The notes: generated from the letters alone by a model not told the origin. 64,000 nucleotides of DNA from Pseudomonas ovata (GCF_003131185.1 NZ_QFFU01000014.1:62001-126000), one strand, 5' to 3'; numbered from the stretch's first letter, positions 1 to 8,799 are shown. Numbers and translations: made by a program.

Positions 1-3000
1 ACATCGCCTGCGTTGTCGACGTAATAGGTGTCGTTGCCGTCGCCACCATTGAGCACGTCGGCGCCGGCCCCGCCATTGAGCGTGTCGTTGCCGGCCAGGC
101 CGTAGAGGACGTTATTGAACTCGTTGCCGGTCAGGCGGTTGTTGTCGGTATTGCCCACGGCATTGAGGGCTGTCGATACGCCGGCCTGCAGGGTCAGGTT
201 TTCAATGTTATAGAGGCTGTCGGTGGTCGAGACGCCGCTGACATAACCGCCCAGGGACGTGTTCAAGGTGGTGATGACGGTGTCGTTGCCGGCGTTCGAG
301 TCTTCGCGAACATAGTCGGACGTGGAGTCGACGTAGTAGGTGTCGTTGCCAGCGCCGCCGACCATCGAATCATTGCCGGTGCCACCGTTGAGGGTGTCGT
401 TGCCGGCGCCACCCTCCAGCGAGTCATTGCCGGCCGCGCCCAGCAAACTGTTATTGAGCTCGTTGCCGGTGATGAGGTTGGCCAGGTCGTTGCCGATGCC
501 ATTGAGCGCAGCGCCGGTCAGTTGCAGGTGCTCGACGTTCGCCGTGAGGGTGTAGGAAGCCTGCGAGGAGCGCACGGTGTCGGTGCCTTCGGCGGCATTT
601 TCCACCACGCGGTCGCCTGCGCCATTGACCAGGTACACGTCATCGCCCGTACCGCCCACCATCGAGTCGTTGCCGCTGCCGCCATCCAGCGTGTCGTTGC
701 CCGCGCCGCCCACCAGGGTGTCGTTGGAGACAAAGCTGCTGATATTGATCGGCAGCGAGGCGCTGACCATGGTGCCGGTCGACGACATGGTCATCAGCTT
801 GGCGGTGATCTGGTCGGTGCCGCTGGCGCCCAGGGTAATGGCCGCCGATTCGAAGCGCAGGCCCAGTGGCGTTATGGTGAAGCTGTCGGAACCGATCAGG
901 TCGATCAGCGTGCCGTTGCGGTACACCTCGACCCAGGCGCCGTCGGCCAGTGCCAGCACCGAGGTGTTGAGCAAAGTGGTGTCGAGGTCTTCGGGGTTGG
1001 TGACGATGATCGCCGAATTGTTGTCGATGCCGTCATCGAGCAGGTCGAGCGGGTTTTCCGAGGCGCCGTCGCCCATGCCGATGGCGCGGATCGAGGTGCC
1101 GTCGGTGCCCAACTGACGAATCAGGTTGGCGGTGTCGATGTAGCTGGTGCCATCGGTCGGTGCGCCATCGGACAGGAAAAACACGATGTTTTTTCCCGAA
1201 CCCAGCGACGACAGGTAGCTCTGGGTCTGTTGCAGGGCCGCGTTGTAGGCCGTGCCGCCGCCGGCCTTGAGTTGCAGCAGTTGGTCGTACAGGTCGACCC
1301 GGCCGTTGGCATTGTTGTCGGTGCCCGGATTACCGTTGTAGAGCACCTCGGCGGTGTCATCGAACTGGATCAGCGAGACGTTGGCCTGGCCGCCCAGGCC
1401 GCTGGCAATGATGGTGTCATTGAGCTTCTTGACCGAGGCAATGGCGGCATCGAGCACCGAGTTGCTGTAGTTGTCGCCGTTCAGGTCGCCGACATCGGTG
1501 GTGCCCTGGAAGGTGCTGGTCATGCTGCCGGAGTGGTCGACCACATAGACAATGTTGACGCCGGTGTTGCCCAGGCTTACGCCGCTGATGTTGCCGGTGA
1601 TCTTGACCGTGCCGTTGGCTTGTTCGGGGGCGGAAATGGTCAGCGCCACGACCTGGCCATCGACGATGGCTTCGCCGGAGCTGATAGCGTTCTCGGCGCT
1701 GCCGCTGTCGCCCACCAGCAGGTCGTTGCCATCGCCGCCGACCAGACTGTCGTTGCCACCACCACCGAGCAGGGTGTCGTCGCCGGCTGCGCCGGAAATC
1801 GTGTTGTTGGCCATGTTGCCGACAATACGGTTGGCCAGGGCGTTGCCGGTCATGCCGGCGGCACTGCCAAGCATGACGCCGTTTTCAATGTTGGCGCCCA
1901 GCGTGTGGCCCGACAGGGCCGTGCGCACGGTGTCGACGCCGCCGCCGGCGGCCTCGCTGATCACGTCACCGGCCGCCAGCACATAGGTGTCGTTGCCGGC
2001 GCCACCGGCCATGGTGTCGGCACCGGCGCCGCCGTCCAGCCAGTTATCGGACGCATTGCCGGTCAGCTTGTTGGCCAGTGCATTGCCGATGCCTTTGTAG
2101 GCGGTGCCTTGCAACACCAGGTTCTCGACGTTATTGCCCAGCGTGTAGTTGAGGCTGGCGTAGACCGTGTCGGTGCCACCGGTGGCAAGCACAGCATTGG
2201 TTTCGGTGACCACATCGCCAGCCTGGTCGACATAGTAGCTGTCGTTGCCGTCGCCGCCATTGAGGCTGTCGGCACCGGCACCACCGTCCAGGGTGTCGTT
2301 GCCTGCGCCGCCGTTCAGGAGGTTCTTGCCGGCATTGCCGGTCAGCTTGTTGGCGCCGGCATTGCCTGTACCGTTGATATTGCCGGCCCCGGTCAGCACC
2401 AGGTTTTCCAGGTTGGCCGCCAGGGTCCAGGACACGTTGGCCTGTACGGTGTCGGTGCCTTCGTTGACCTTTTCGGTGATCACATCGCCGGCCCCGACGA
2501 TGTAGGTGTCGTTGCCCAGCCCGCCGATGAGCGTGTTGGCGCCGGCGTGGGTGCTGCCATTGAGCACATTGTTGGCGGTGTTGCCGGTGGCCGTCAGCCC
2601 GGCGGCGGTGCCGGTCAGGGTGATGTTTTCCAGGTAAGGCTGGGCGGCAATGGAGTAACTGATGCTGGAAATGACCGTGTCGGTGCCTTCGTTGGCATTC
2701 TCGGTGATCACATCGCCCGCCGCGTTGACGTGGTAGGTGTCGTTGCCGACGCCACCGGCCATGGTGTCATTGCCGGCGCCACCGTTGAGGGTGTCGTTGC
2801 CGGCCATGCCGAACAGCTTGTTGGCCGCGCTGTTGCCTGTGATCAGGTTGTCGCGCGCATTGCCGGTGCCGTTGATGGCAGCGGTGCCGGTCAGGGTCAG
2901 GTTCAGGCCGTAGCTGGGCAGGGTGGTGGTGGCGGCCGCGCTGATGTCCTTGGTGAAGTTGACCAGCCCGTTCAGTTCGGCTGCCGTCACGCCGGTGAGG

Positions 3001-3662
3001 TAGGCATTGTTGCTCAGGTTGGCCAGCGAGTTACCGATTGTCTTGGCCGCCGCGGTGTCGCCGGACAACGCATAGAAATGCATGATCACCTGGGTCTGGC
3101 CCGCCGCCAGGTTCAGGTTGTATGAAGTCACTTGCTGGTCTGCGGACGTGGAGCTGACTGCACCAGGGGAGCCGGCGCCGCCCGAAACGATATGCGTCAG
3201 TGTCGGGTAGCTGGTATTGGAGGCGCTGCCGTAGGCCGCCCAATCATCGGCGGCGGTGCGTGTGGTGTCGCCGCTGGAGGTCGCCAGGGTCTTGGTGCTG
3301 CTGTCGTAGTAGAGATCGTCCTTGAGGTCGATCTTCACGGCCTTGGCCGTGGTGCCGGTGTTGGTCACGATTTCCAGCATGCGCACGTAGCCATCGGCCA
3401 CGAACGTCTTGCGCTCCACCGAAATGCCCGCCGAGGTATTGGCACCGGTCACGCTGTGGGTGTTGGTGCCCGCCGTCGCTGTCGCCCAGTTCAGGTAGGT
3501 GGTGCTGCTGGAGCCTGCGACGTACACCGACAACGAGGTGTTATCCAGGGCATCCTGGGTGGACGTGCTGCCAGGCAGGTACTTGCCTCGGGCATCATTA
3601 AGGTTGCCGTTGCTGTCGATGAACCAGATATTGCCGAGTGCATCCGTATAGTTGAGAGACAC
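1..3662 (-). CDS. Large RTX-repeat calcium-binding protein with VWA domain (partial, C-terminus outside window)
   Basis: Probably a secreted or surface adhesin-like protein exported by a type I system. About 1220 residues are visible; the stop codon lies beyond base 1. The first ~240 residues resemble nothing I recognise. Next come five blocks of glycine-aspartate nonapeptide repeats (GGAGNDT type, each ending in a TYYVD..GDV-like segment). A von Willebrand A domain follows, whose MIDAS motif DHSGSM starts at about residue 709, then three more repeat blocks run to the window edge. In this family the repeats bind Ca2+ and fold outside the cell, and the type I secretion signal is at the missing C-terminus. 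The start is a GTG (3660-3662) with AAGGGA six bases upstream; an ATG about 16 bases upstream is in another frame. No secretion genes are visible, so the transporter must be elsewhere or to the left. Family confidence is high; the exact function (adhesin, haemolysin or enzyme) is unknown. Confidence 0.85.
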   Translation of the reverse strand, partial: MSLNYTDALGNIWFIDSNGNLNDARGKYLPGSTSTQDALDNTSLSVYVAGSSSTTYLNWATATAGTNTHSVTGANTSAGISVERKTFVADGYVRMLEIVTNTGTTAKAVKIDLKDDLYYDSSTKTLATSSGDTTRTAADDWAAYGSASNTSYPTLTHIVSGGAGSPGAVSSTSADQQVTSYNLNLAAGQTQVIMHFYALSGDTAAAKTIGNSLANLSNNAYLTGVTAAELNGLVNFTKDISAAATTTLPSYGLNLTLTGTAAINGTGNARDNLITGNSAANKLFGMAGNDTLNGGAGNDTMAGGVGNDTYHVNAAGDVITENANEGTDTVISSISYSIAAQPYLENITLTGTAAGLTATGNTANNVLNGSTHAGANTLIGGLGNDTYIVGAGDVITEKVNEGTDTVQANVSWTLAANLENLVLTGAGNINGTGNAGANKLTGNAGKNLLNGGAGNDTLDGGAGADSLNGGDGNDSYYVDQAGDVVTETNAVLATGGTDTVYASLNYTLGNNVENLVLQGTAYKGIGNALANKLTGNASDNWLDGGAGADTMAGGAGNDTYVLAAGDVISEAAGGGVDTVRTALSGHTLGANIENGVMLGSAAGMTGNALANRIVGNMANNTISGAAGDDTLLGGGGNDSLVGGDGNDLLVGDSGSAENAISSGEAIVDGQVVALTISAPEQANGTVKITGNISGVSLGNTGVNIVYVVDHSGSMTSTFQGTTDVGDLNGDNYSNSVLDAAIASVKKLNDTIIASGLGGQANVSLIQFDDTAEVLYNGNPGTDNNANGRVDLYDQLLQLKAGGGTAYNAALQQTQSYLSSLGSGKNIVFFLSDGAPTDGTSYIDTANLIRQLGTDGTSIRAIGMGDGASENPLDLLDDGIDNNSAIIVTNPEDLDTTLLNTSVLALADGAWVEVYRNGTLIDLIGSDSFTITPLGLRFESAAITLGASGTDQITAKLMTMSSTGTMVSASLPINISSFVSNDTLVGGAGNDTLDGGSGNDSMVGGTGDDVYLVNGAGDRVVENAAEGTDTVRSSQASYTLTANVEHLQLTGAALNGIGNDLANLITGNELNNSLLGAAGNDSLEGGAGNDTLNGGTGNDSMVGGAGNDTYYVDSTSDYVREDSNAGNDTVITTLNTSLGGYVSGVSTTDSLYNIENLTLQAGVSTALNAVGNTDNNRLTGNEFNNVLYGLAGNDTLNGGAGADVLNGGDGNDTYYVDNAGD

Positions 3663-4082
3663 GTCCGTTCCCTTGCATGAAAAAGTGATGGCGTTGGTTT
3701 TTTTCGGTGACACAGCGTGTCAGGCGCGGGCTACGCCTTGATGACGTGCTGGCGTCAGCCGTATTCGGTAGGAAAGTCGCGGGGGGAAAGCAATGACAGG
3801 TCGGGCTCGACACACCGGGTGTGCGTCGAGGCGGCACAGGCGTAGAGGCCGGCCGTGCGGTTGCCAATCAAAACGAGATGCCTGAAAGACATGGTCCAGC
3901 CTTCCCTGACGGACAAAATGGGCAGCGTAATGTGTACAGAACAGACACATTTGCGAACAAATGGCATTGTGCCCGTTGCCCGCGAACTTGCCAATCAGGC
4001 GTGTGGAAGGTTTGTGATGCAGTGCTGGAAAAGAGACGCGCCTGGTCGGTAGAGACCGGCCAGGCGCGCGCCAGGCGGCTCG
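3663..4082. other. Intergenic region upstream of the RTX gene
   Basis: This 420-base gap lies between the RTX gene start and the end of the oxidoreductase operon, both on the minus strand. It must hold the RTX gene promoter and leader and any terminator of the upstream operon. I see no convincing gene, no strong hairpin with a T-run and no copy of the palindromic repeat family. Short open frames on both strands have unconvincing composition. Confidence 0.5.
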
Positions 4083-5081
4083 TCACATGAGCGTGACGAC
4101 GACCTTGCCCTTGGCGCGGCCTTGCTCGACCAGGCGCAAGGCGTCGGCCGTGGCGGCGAAGGGGAAGGTGCGGTCGATGACCGGCCTGATCACACCGGAC
4201 TCGACCAATGCGGTGATTTCGCGCAATTGCGCGCCATCGGCCCGCATGAACACAAAGGCATAGTGCACGCCCTTTTTACGGGCCTTGCGGCGGATGCCGA
4301 AACTCAACAGACGCATGGCCTGCCGCAGCCCCCAGGACAACCCTTGTGCCTGGGCAAACGCCGGGGTGGGCGGCCCCGAGATGGAGATCAACTGGCCGCC
4401 GGGCTTGAGCACGCTGAGCGATTGTTCAAGCACCTTGCTGTCCAGGCTGTTGAGCACCACGTCATAACCACTGAGCACGTGGGCAAAATCCTGCTGGGTG
4501 TAGTCAATGACCACGTCCGCCCCCAGTGCCTTGACCCACTCGACATTGGCGGTGCTGGTGGTGGTCGCGACAAAGGCGCCCAGGTGCTTGGCCAACTGGA
4601 TGGCCACCGTGCCGACGCCGCCTGAGCCGGCATGAATCAACACCTTCTGGCCTTTCTTCAGGCGCGCGGTTTCCACCAGCACCTGCCAGGCAGTCAGCGC
4701 CACCAAGGGCAAGGACGCCGCCTGCACCATGTCGAGGTTGTGCGGTTTCAGCGCCAGCGCCTGTTCATGCACCGCGATCCGTTCGGCGAACGTGCCGATG
4801 CGGTCTTGCGGTGGGCGTGCGTAGACCTCATCGCCCGGTTTGAAGCGCTGCACGGCCGGGCCCGTGCCCACCACCACCCCGGCCAGGTCGTTGCCCAGAG
4901 CCTGCGGCAATGCATACGGCAGGATCAACTTGAACTCGCCGGTGCGAATCTTCGCGTCCAGCAGGTTGACGCTGGCGGCATGCACCTGAACCAGCACATC
5001 GTGCGGTCCCACCGCAGGCTCGGGCACCTCATTGAAACTGCCGCTGTGCTTGCCATAGCGATCGATTGAAAAGGCTTTCAT
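4083..5081 (-). CDS. NADP-dependent oxidoreductase, quinone oxidoreductase-like (MDR superfamily)
   Basis: A 332-residue medium-chain dehydrogenase/reductase. The N-terminal GroES-like half contains the GDEVYARP segment. The Rossmann half has the nucleotide-binding motif GSGGVGTVAIQLAK at about residues 150-163. The structural and catalytic cysteine patterns of zinc alcohol dehydrogenases are absent, so it should be a zinc-free quinone/enone reductase using NAD(P)H. The start is the ATG at 5079-5081, giving MKAFSIDRYG, typical of the family; an in-frame extension upstream is not needed. It is the last of three same-strand redox genes with about 50-base gaps, so it is probably co-transcribed with the short-chain dehydrogenase and ene reductase. 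The natural substrate cannot be told from sequence. Confidence 0.85.
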   Translation of the reverse strand: MKAFSIDRYGKHSGSFNEVPEPAVGPHDVLVQVHAASVNLLDAKIRTGEFKLILPYALPQALGNDLAGVVVGTGPAVQRFKPGDEVYARPPQDRIGTFAERIAVHEQALALKPHNLDMVQAASLPLVALTAWQVLVETARLKKGQKVLIHAGSGGVGTVAIQLAKHLGAFVATTTSTANVEWVKALGADVVIDYTQQDFAHVLSGYDVVLNSLDSKVLEQSLSVLKPGGQLISISGPPTPAFAQAQGLSWGLRQAMRLLSFGIRRKARKKGVHYAFVFMRADGAQLREITALVESGVIRPVIDRTFPFAATADALRLVEQGRAKGKVVVTLM

Positions 5082-5133
5082 GGGGAGCGGTCCTGGTTGC
5101 CAAGGGGCGGGGTGGGTGGCGGGCAGGCCGGTT

Positions 5134-5916
5134 TCAGGCCCGATAACGTTCGGCCACCTCGGCCTGGCGGATGTCACCGAGCAAGGCCTGGCGGGCGCCC
5201 TGCAAGGCTTCCCAGCGAGCGGCGTCCTGCAAGGGCGGAATGGTCACCGTTTCCCGGCGATCGAAACCGACCAGCGCGGCATCGACCAGGTCGTCGACTT
5301 CCATGATCTCGGCAATGGTGTCGATGTCGATGCCGGCCCGCTCCCAGATGGCCGTGCGCGTGGCTGCCGGCAGCACCGCTTGCACATAGACGCCTTTGGG
5401 GGCCAGCTCCAGGCTCAGTCCCTGGGACAGGAACAGCACGAATGCCTTGGTCGCGCCGTACACCGACATGCCGAACTCGGGTGCCAGGCCCACCACCGAA
5501 CCGATATTGATGATCGCACCTTCACCGGCCTGTACCAGGCGCGGCGCAACGGCGCTGGCCAGGCGCACCAGGGCCGTGGTGTTGAGCGCAACCAGCTGCG
5601 CGATGCTCTCGGTGCTCTGCTCGATGAACGTACCGGACTGGGCCGCACCGGCATTGTTGATCAGGATGCCGATGCGGGTGTCTTCACGCAGGCGCGTTTC
5701 GACGGCCGCCAGGTCGCCTGGCTGGGTGAGGTCGGCCTGCAGTACATCGACGTTCACCTTGTGCTCGTCGCGCAAGCGGGTGGCCAGGGCGTCCAGTTTG
5801 GCCTGGTCGCGGGCAACCAGCACCAGATCGTGACCGCGCTGGGCAAAGCGTGCGGCGTAGGTGGCGCCAATGCCGATGGAGGCGCCGGTAATCAGAACAG
5901 CAGGGCGAGCAGTCAT
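5134..5916 (-). CDS. Short-chain dehydrogenase/reductase (SDR family)
   Basis: A 260-residue classical SDR that oxidises or reduces an unidentified alcohol/carbonyl with NAD(P)(H). The N-terminal cofactor motif TGASIGIG is at about residues 10-17, the NNAG motif is near residue 88, and the catalytic YxxxK appears as YGATK around residue 153 with an upstream serine. Length is normal. It lies between the ene reductase (48-base gap) and the quinone-oxidoreductase-like gene (52-base gap), which suggests one transcript. Such trios are common in Pseudomonas and are thought to deal with reactive carbonyl or electrophilic compounds; that role is inferred from family and context, not shown here. Confidence 0.88.
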   Translation of the reverse strand: MTARPAVLITGASIGIGATYAARFAQRGHDLVLVARDQAKLDALATRLRDEHKVNVDVLQADLTQPGDLAAVETRLREDTRIGILINNAGAAQSGTFIEQSTESIAQLVALNTTALVRLASAVAPRLVQAGEGAIINIGSVVGLAPEFGMSVYGATKAFVLFLSQGLSLELAPKGVYVQAVLPAATRTAIWERAGIDIDTIAEIMEVDDLVDAALVGFDRRETVTIPPLQDAARWEALQGARQALLGDIRQAEVAERYRA

Positions 5917-5964
5917 GAGGTCGTTCTCTTGAGAAAAGATGGGTCAGTGTGGGAGGCGGGCGGC

Positions 5965-7065
5965 TTAGCCTTGACGGGCATCGGTGTGGGCCAGCGCCGG
6001 GTAGTCGATGTACCCCTCTGCGCCGCCGCCATACAGGGTGGCGGGGTTGAAATCTGCCAGCGGTGCGCCGGCTTGCAGGCGTGCTACCAGGTCCGGGTTG
6101 GCAATGAACGGCCGCCCGAATGCGACCAGGTCGGCCTGGTTATCGCGCAGGCGGGCGTTGGCCAGGTTCAGGTCATAACCGTTGTTGGCCAGGTAGGTGC
6201 CCTTGAAACGCTGGCGCAGCGCATCGAAATCGAAAGGCGCTACGTCGCGTGGGCCGCCGGTCGCGCCTTCGACCACATGCAGATAGACGATGCCCAGAAT
6301 GTTTAGCTGGTCGACGAGGTAGTCGTATTGCGCTTGCGGCTCGTGGCTGGAAATACCGTTGGCCGGCGAGACGGGCGAGATACGCACGCCGGTACGCTCG
6401 GCGCCGATCTCGGCCACGACAGCGGCCGTCACTTCCAGCAATAGGCGGGCGCGGTTTGCAACCGAACCGCCATAGGCGTCGGTGCGCACATTGGCGCCGT
6501 CCTTGATGAACTGCTCCAGCAGGTAACCGTTGGCACCGTGGACCTCGACACCGTCGAACCCGGCGGCCATGGCGTTGGCGGCGGCCTGGCGGAAATCGTT
6601 GACGAGGCCAGGTAACTCATCAATGTCCAGCGCCCGAGGGGCCGAGGCATCCACGAAGGTGTTGTTGACGAACACCTTGGTCGCCGCCGGCAGGGCCGAG
6701 GGGGCAACGGGGGCCGCGCCTCCGGGCTGCAGGTCGACATGCGAAACCCGGCCCACGTGCCACAGCTGCAGGAAAATCCGCCCGCCCTGGGCATGCACCG
6801 CCTCGGTAACTGCGCGCCAGCCCTCGATCTGTGCCTGGGTGTAGATGCCCGGTGTGTCCTGATAGCCCTGGCCCTGCTGCGACACTTGCGTGGCCTCGGC
6901 AATCAACAGCCCGGCCGAGGCGCGCTGGCTGTAATAGGTGGCGGCGAACTCGCTGGGGACAAAGCCTGCGCCGGCCCGGTTGCGTGTCAGCGGGGCCAGG
7001 ACCGCGCGGTTGGACAGCGTCAGGGCGCCAAGGGTGTAGGGGGTAAACAGATTCCGGTCGGTCAT
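5965..7065 (-). CDS. Alkene reductase, Old Yellow Enzyme family
   Basis: A 366-residue FMN-dependent ene reductase of the NemA/OYE group, which reduces activated C=C bonds or nitro compounds with NAD(P)H. The TIM-barrel start reads NLFTPYTLGALTLSNRAVLAPLTR. The substrate-binding HGANGYLLEQF motif is at about residues 178-188, followed by RTDAYGGSVANR, the phosphate/FMN region. A LQLWHVGRVSH segment near residue 100 is also typical. Length matches the family. It is the first gene of the putative redox operon. The region upstream (7141-7191) carries two near-identical 15-base repeats that may be regulator sites. nemA is a possible name, but the specific assignment is uncertain. Confidence 0.9.
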   Translation of the reverse strand: MTDRNLFTPYTLGALTLSNRAVLAPLTRNRAGAGFVPSEFAATYYSQRASAGLLIAEATQVSQQGQGYQDTPGIYTQAQIEGWRAVTEAVHAQGGRIFLQLWHVGRVSHVDLQPGGAAPVAPSALPAATKVFVNNTFVDASAPRALDIDELPGLVNDFRQAAANAMAAGFDGVEVHGANGYLLEQFIKDGANVRTDAYGGSVANRARLLLEVTAAVVAEIGAERTGVRISPVSPANGISSHEPQAQYDYLVDQLNILGIVYLHVVEGATGGPRDVAPFDFDALRQRFKGTYLANNGYDLNLANARLRDNQADLVAFGRPFIANPDLVARLQAGAPLADFNPATLYGGGAEGYIDYPALAHTDARQG

Positions 7066-7142
7066 GAGAGGGTGTTTCCATGCCAGTGGATGAAAGACGG
7101 CTGCGCCAGGTGGAGGGGGTGTGAGCGCGTTGAATTAGGATG

Positions 7143-7191
7143 ATGTTCAAAATCTAAACTGTCAATGGTTTTGATTATGAACAAAATCTAA
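7143..7191 (-). promoter_or_regulatory. Putative regulator sites upstream of the redox operon
   Basis: Two 15-base direct repeats, ATGTTCAAAATCTAA at 7143-7157 and ATGAACAAAATCTAA at 7177-7191, differ at two positions and are 34 bases apart. They lie 77 bases or more upstream of the ene reductase start in an AT-rich island. The spacing is close to three helical turns, which suits a dimeric repressor or activator. No regulator gene is adjacent. Calling them operators is inference. Confidence 0.4.
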
Positions 7192-7229
7192 TTTGGGGGG
7201 CAGCCCGGTATCACACAGCACACAGGGGT

Positions 7230-7377
7230 GTAGGAGCGCGCTTGCCCGCGACCGGCTGCGTCAGCAGTCGTAAATTTGCAGCGTTTCACAAAATTTTCGG
7301 TCATTAGCTGCAGATTTTCAGCGTTTTGGAGATTTTGCGAGCGCTACGCACTCGGTCGCGGGCAAGCGCGCTCCTAC
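7230..7377. repeat. Long palindromic repeat, copy A
   Basis: The outer arms GTAGGAGCGCGCTTGCCCGC and its reverse complement enclose a core with GGCTGCGTCAGCAGTCGTAAATTT, then a GCGAGCGCTACGCACTCGG segment. It belongs to a family of about ten copies in this window and is probably related to the REP/REPIN-type elements of Pseudomonas. With copy B it forms a tandem duplication. Confidence 0.85.
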
Positions 7378-7495
7378 CTGGCGTTGAACGTTATGGCCAG
7401 TAACGCCAGTGGATTATTTGTGTTTGATGAGAGGTGAGCAGGGCTGGGGAGGGCTGAGGAACCAGCCATCATTACACAGCACACAAGGGGGCGGT

Positions 7496-7658
7496 GTAGG
7501 AGCGCGCTTGCCCGCGACCGGCTGCGTCAGCAGTCGTAAATTTGCAGCGTTTCACAAATTTTTCGGTCATTAGCTGCAGATTTTCAGCGTTTTGGAGATT
7601 TTGCGAGCGCTACGCACTCGGTCGCGGTGGTCCGGCATCCCGGCAAGCGCGCTCCTAC
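7496..7658. repeat. Long palindromic repeat, copy B
   Basis: Nearly identical to copy A, including flanking bases, but the right arm carries an insertion (GTGGTCCGGCATCC) that breaks perfect pairing. Shared flanks (cacagcacaca upstream; a ggccagtaacg..agtggattatttgtgtttgatgag stretch downstream) show that a unit of about 230 bases has been duplicated in tandem. Confidence 0.85.
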
Positions 7659-7738
7659 CTGGCGTTGAACGCTATGGCCAGTAACGTCAGTGGATTATTT
7701 GTGTTTGATGAGGGCGAGAAGGGTGTCCGCAGGCGGAC

Positions 7739-7978
7739 TTAGCGTTTCTTGCTGGCGCGCTGTTGTCTGGCGCCTTTTGATGATTGTTCTTGCGGGGTTT
7801 TCAAGTGCGGTGTCGTGGGCGGCGTTACGCCTGTGCTCACCCCACCGGCCAGGCCATCGCTGCCAGTGCTATCCAGCGAGTCCCGGGCTTGCAGCCAATG
7901 TTCGAAATCCTGGCCATGAGGCTTGCCCTGCTTTTCCCAGATGTCATAAGCCGCTTTCCTGATGGTTTCTTCATCCAT
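7739..7978 (-). CDS. DUF2934 domain protein
   Basis: A 79-residue protein of unknown function. The first ~35 residues (MDEETIRKAAYDIWEKQGKP..) match the DUF2934 pattern of a short helical domain with a conserved YxIWE/QG core. The rest is a low-complexity Ser/Thr/Pro/Lys tail ending in RASKKR. The start at 7976-7978 has AGGAG seven bases upstream. It lies next to two KGG-repeat genes on the same strand. In Pseudomonas such small proteins often belong to stationary-phase or osmotic-stress regulons; that is inference from context. Confidence 0.75.
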   Translation of the reverse strand: MDEETIRKAAYDIWEKQGKPHGQDFEHWLQARDSLDSTGSDGLAGGVSTGVTPPTTPHLKTPQEQSSKGARQQRASKKR

Positions 7979-8043
7979 GCCAATGCTCCTGTTGGCTGTT
8001 TCGGTAAACGGCAGGGGAGGTGGACTCCCCTGCACCAGTCTGC

Positions 8044-8403
8044 TTAATGGCGCGCACCGCCATGACTGTTCGAGCCGCCCTTGCTGCCGGCCTCGGACGC
8101 TTTCTGCGGGTCATTGGCAAAGTTGCCGCCGCTGTTCTGGCCGCCCTTGCTGCCGGCTTCGGCAGCCCGTTGCGGGTCGTTCTTGAAGTTGCCGCCGCTG
8201 TTCTGGCCGCCCTTGCTGCCGGCTTCGGCGGCCTGTTGCGGGTCGTTCTTGAAGTTACCACCGCTGTTCTGGCCGCCCTGGCTGCCAATGTCCTGGTAGA
8301 ACGCTTTATCGTGGCTGGCCGAGGTGGCTTCGCCGCCTTTCTTGCCGGCTTCGCTGACACTCATGCTGCCGTGTTTGTCATTGGTCATTTCCGTCGTCCT
8401 CAT
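8044..8403 (-). CDS. KGG-repeat stress protein (GsiB/con-10-like)
   Basis: A 119-residue hydrophilic protein built mainly of tandem 22-residue units of the type GSKGGQNSGGNFKNDPQ.AAEA. Three nearly identical units lie at about residues 35-105, with a divergent N-terminal copy and a SHGGARH tail. These Gly-rich, disordered repeats are found in general stress proteins such as Bacillus GsiB and fungal con-10. The start is either the ATG at 8401-8403 (AGGTGA five bases upstream) or the ATG at 8386-8388, giving 114 residues. The DNA repeats are 66 bases long and could recombine to change copy number. It is probably induced by stress or in stationary phase. Confidence 0.8.
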   Translation of the reverse strand: MRTTEMTNDKHGSMSVSEAGKKGGEATSASHDKAFYQDIGSQGGQNSGGNFKNDPQQAAEAGSKGGQNSGGNFKNDPQRAAEAGSKGGQNSGGNFANDPQKASEAGSKGGSNSHGGARH

Positions 8404-8622
8404 AACATTCACCTGCGCGCAGACAGGTACTGGAGCGAGTTGTGTTTCCGGTGGCCCGGAAGCGGAGTATCGATAAGGGCCGTTGCTGACATTCAGGTCA
8501 TGGCTTTTGCAGCGGAGTTGGAACTGGCCAAGCCGCAACGGATGAATAAGGATCAACGTGCCCTACCGGTAATGCCGTCGTGAAGAAGAGGCAGCAGCGC
8601 CGCCTCTAAAAACCGGGCTCAA

Positions 8623-8799
8623 TCACGATTGGCGACCGCCGCCGTGGCTGTTCTGACCGCCTTTACGGCCGGCTTCAGATGCTTTTTCACGGTCATTGGC
8701 AAAGTTGCCACCCGAGGCCTGGCCGCCTTTTCTTCCGGCTTCGGACGCCTTGGCGCGATCGTTGGCGAAGTTGCCAGGGTTTTTGTTAGTTGTCGTCAT
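8623..8799 (-). CDS. Small KGG-repeat (con-10 type) stress protein
   Basis: A 58-residue protein with two copies of a GGNFANDREKASEAGRKGG unit (about residues 9-27 and 30-48) and a NSHGGGRQS tail. GGAGAG five bases upstream of the ATG at 8797-8799 fixes the start. It is a shorter relative of the neighbouring KGG protein and is separated from it by about 220 bases, so the pair probably arose by duplication. It is very hydrophilic, with no membrane segment or signal peptide. Function is unknown beyond association with stress tolerance in related proteins. Confidence 0.8.
   Translation of the reverse strand: MTTTNKNPGNFANDRAKASEAGRKGGQASGGNFANDREKASEAGRKGGQNSHGGGRQS

Noticed and set aside
522..3125. 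An 867-codon open frame on the plus strand across the RTX gene
   Set aside because: It is the antisense of Gly/Asp/Asn-rich RTX repeats, which gives long stop-free frames. The minus strand encodes a clear RTX-VWA protein.
8090..8280. Regularly spaced repeats that could suggest a CRISPR array
   Set aside because: They are 66-base in-frame coding repeats of a KGG protein with no unique spacers and no cas genes nearby.
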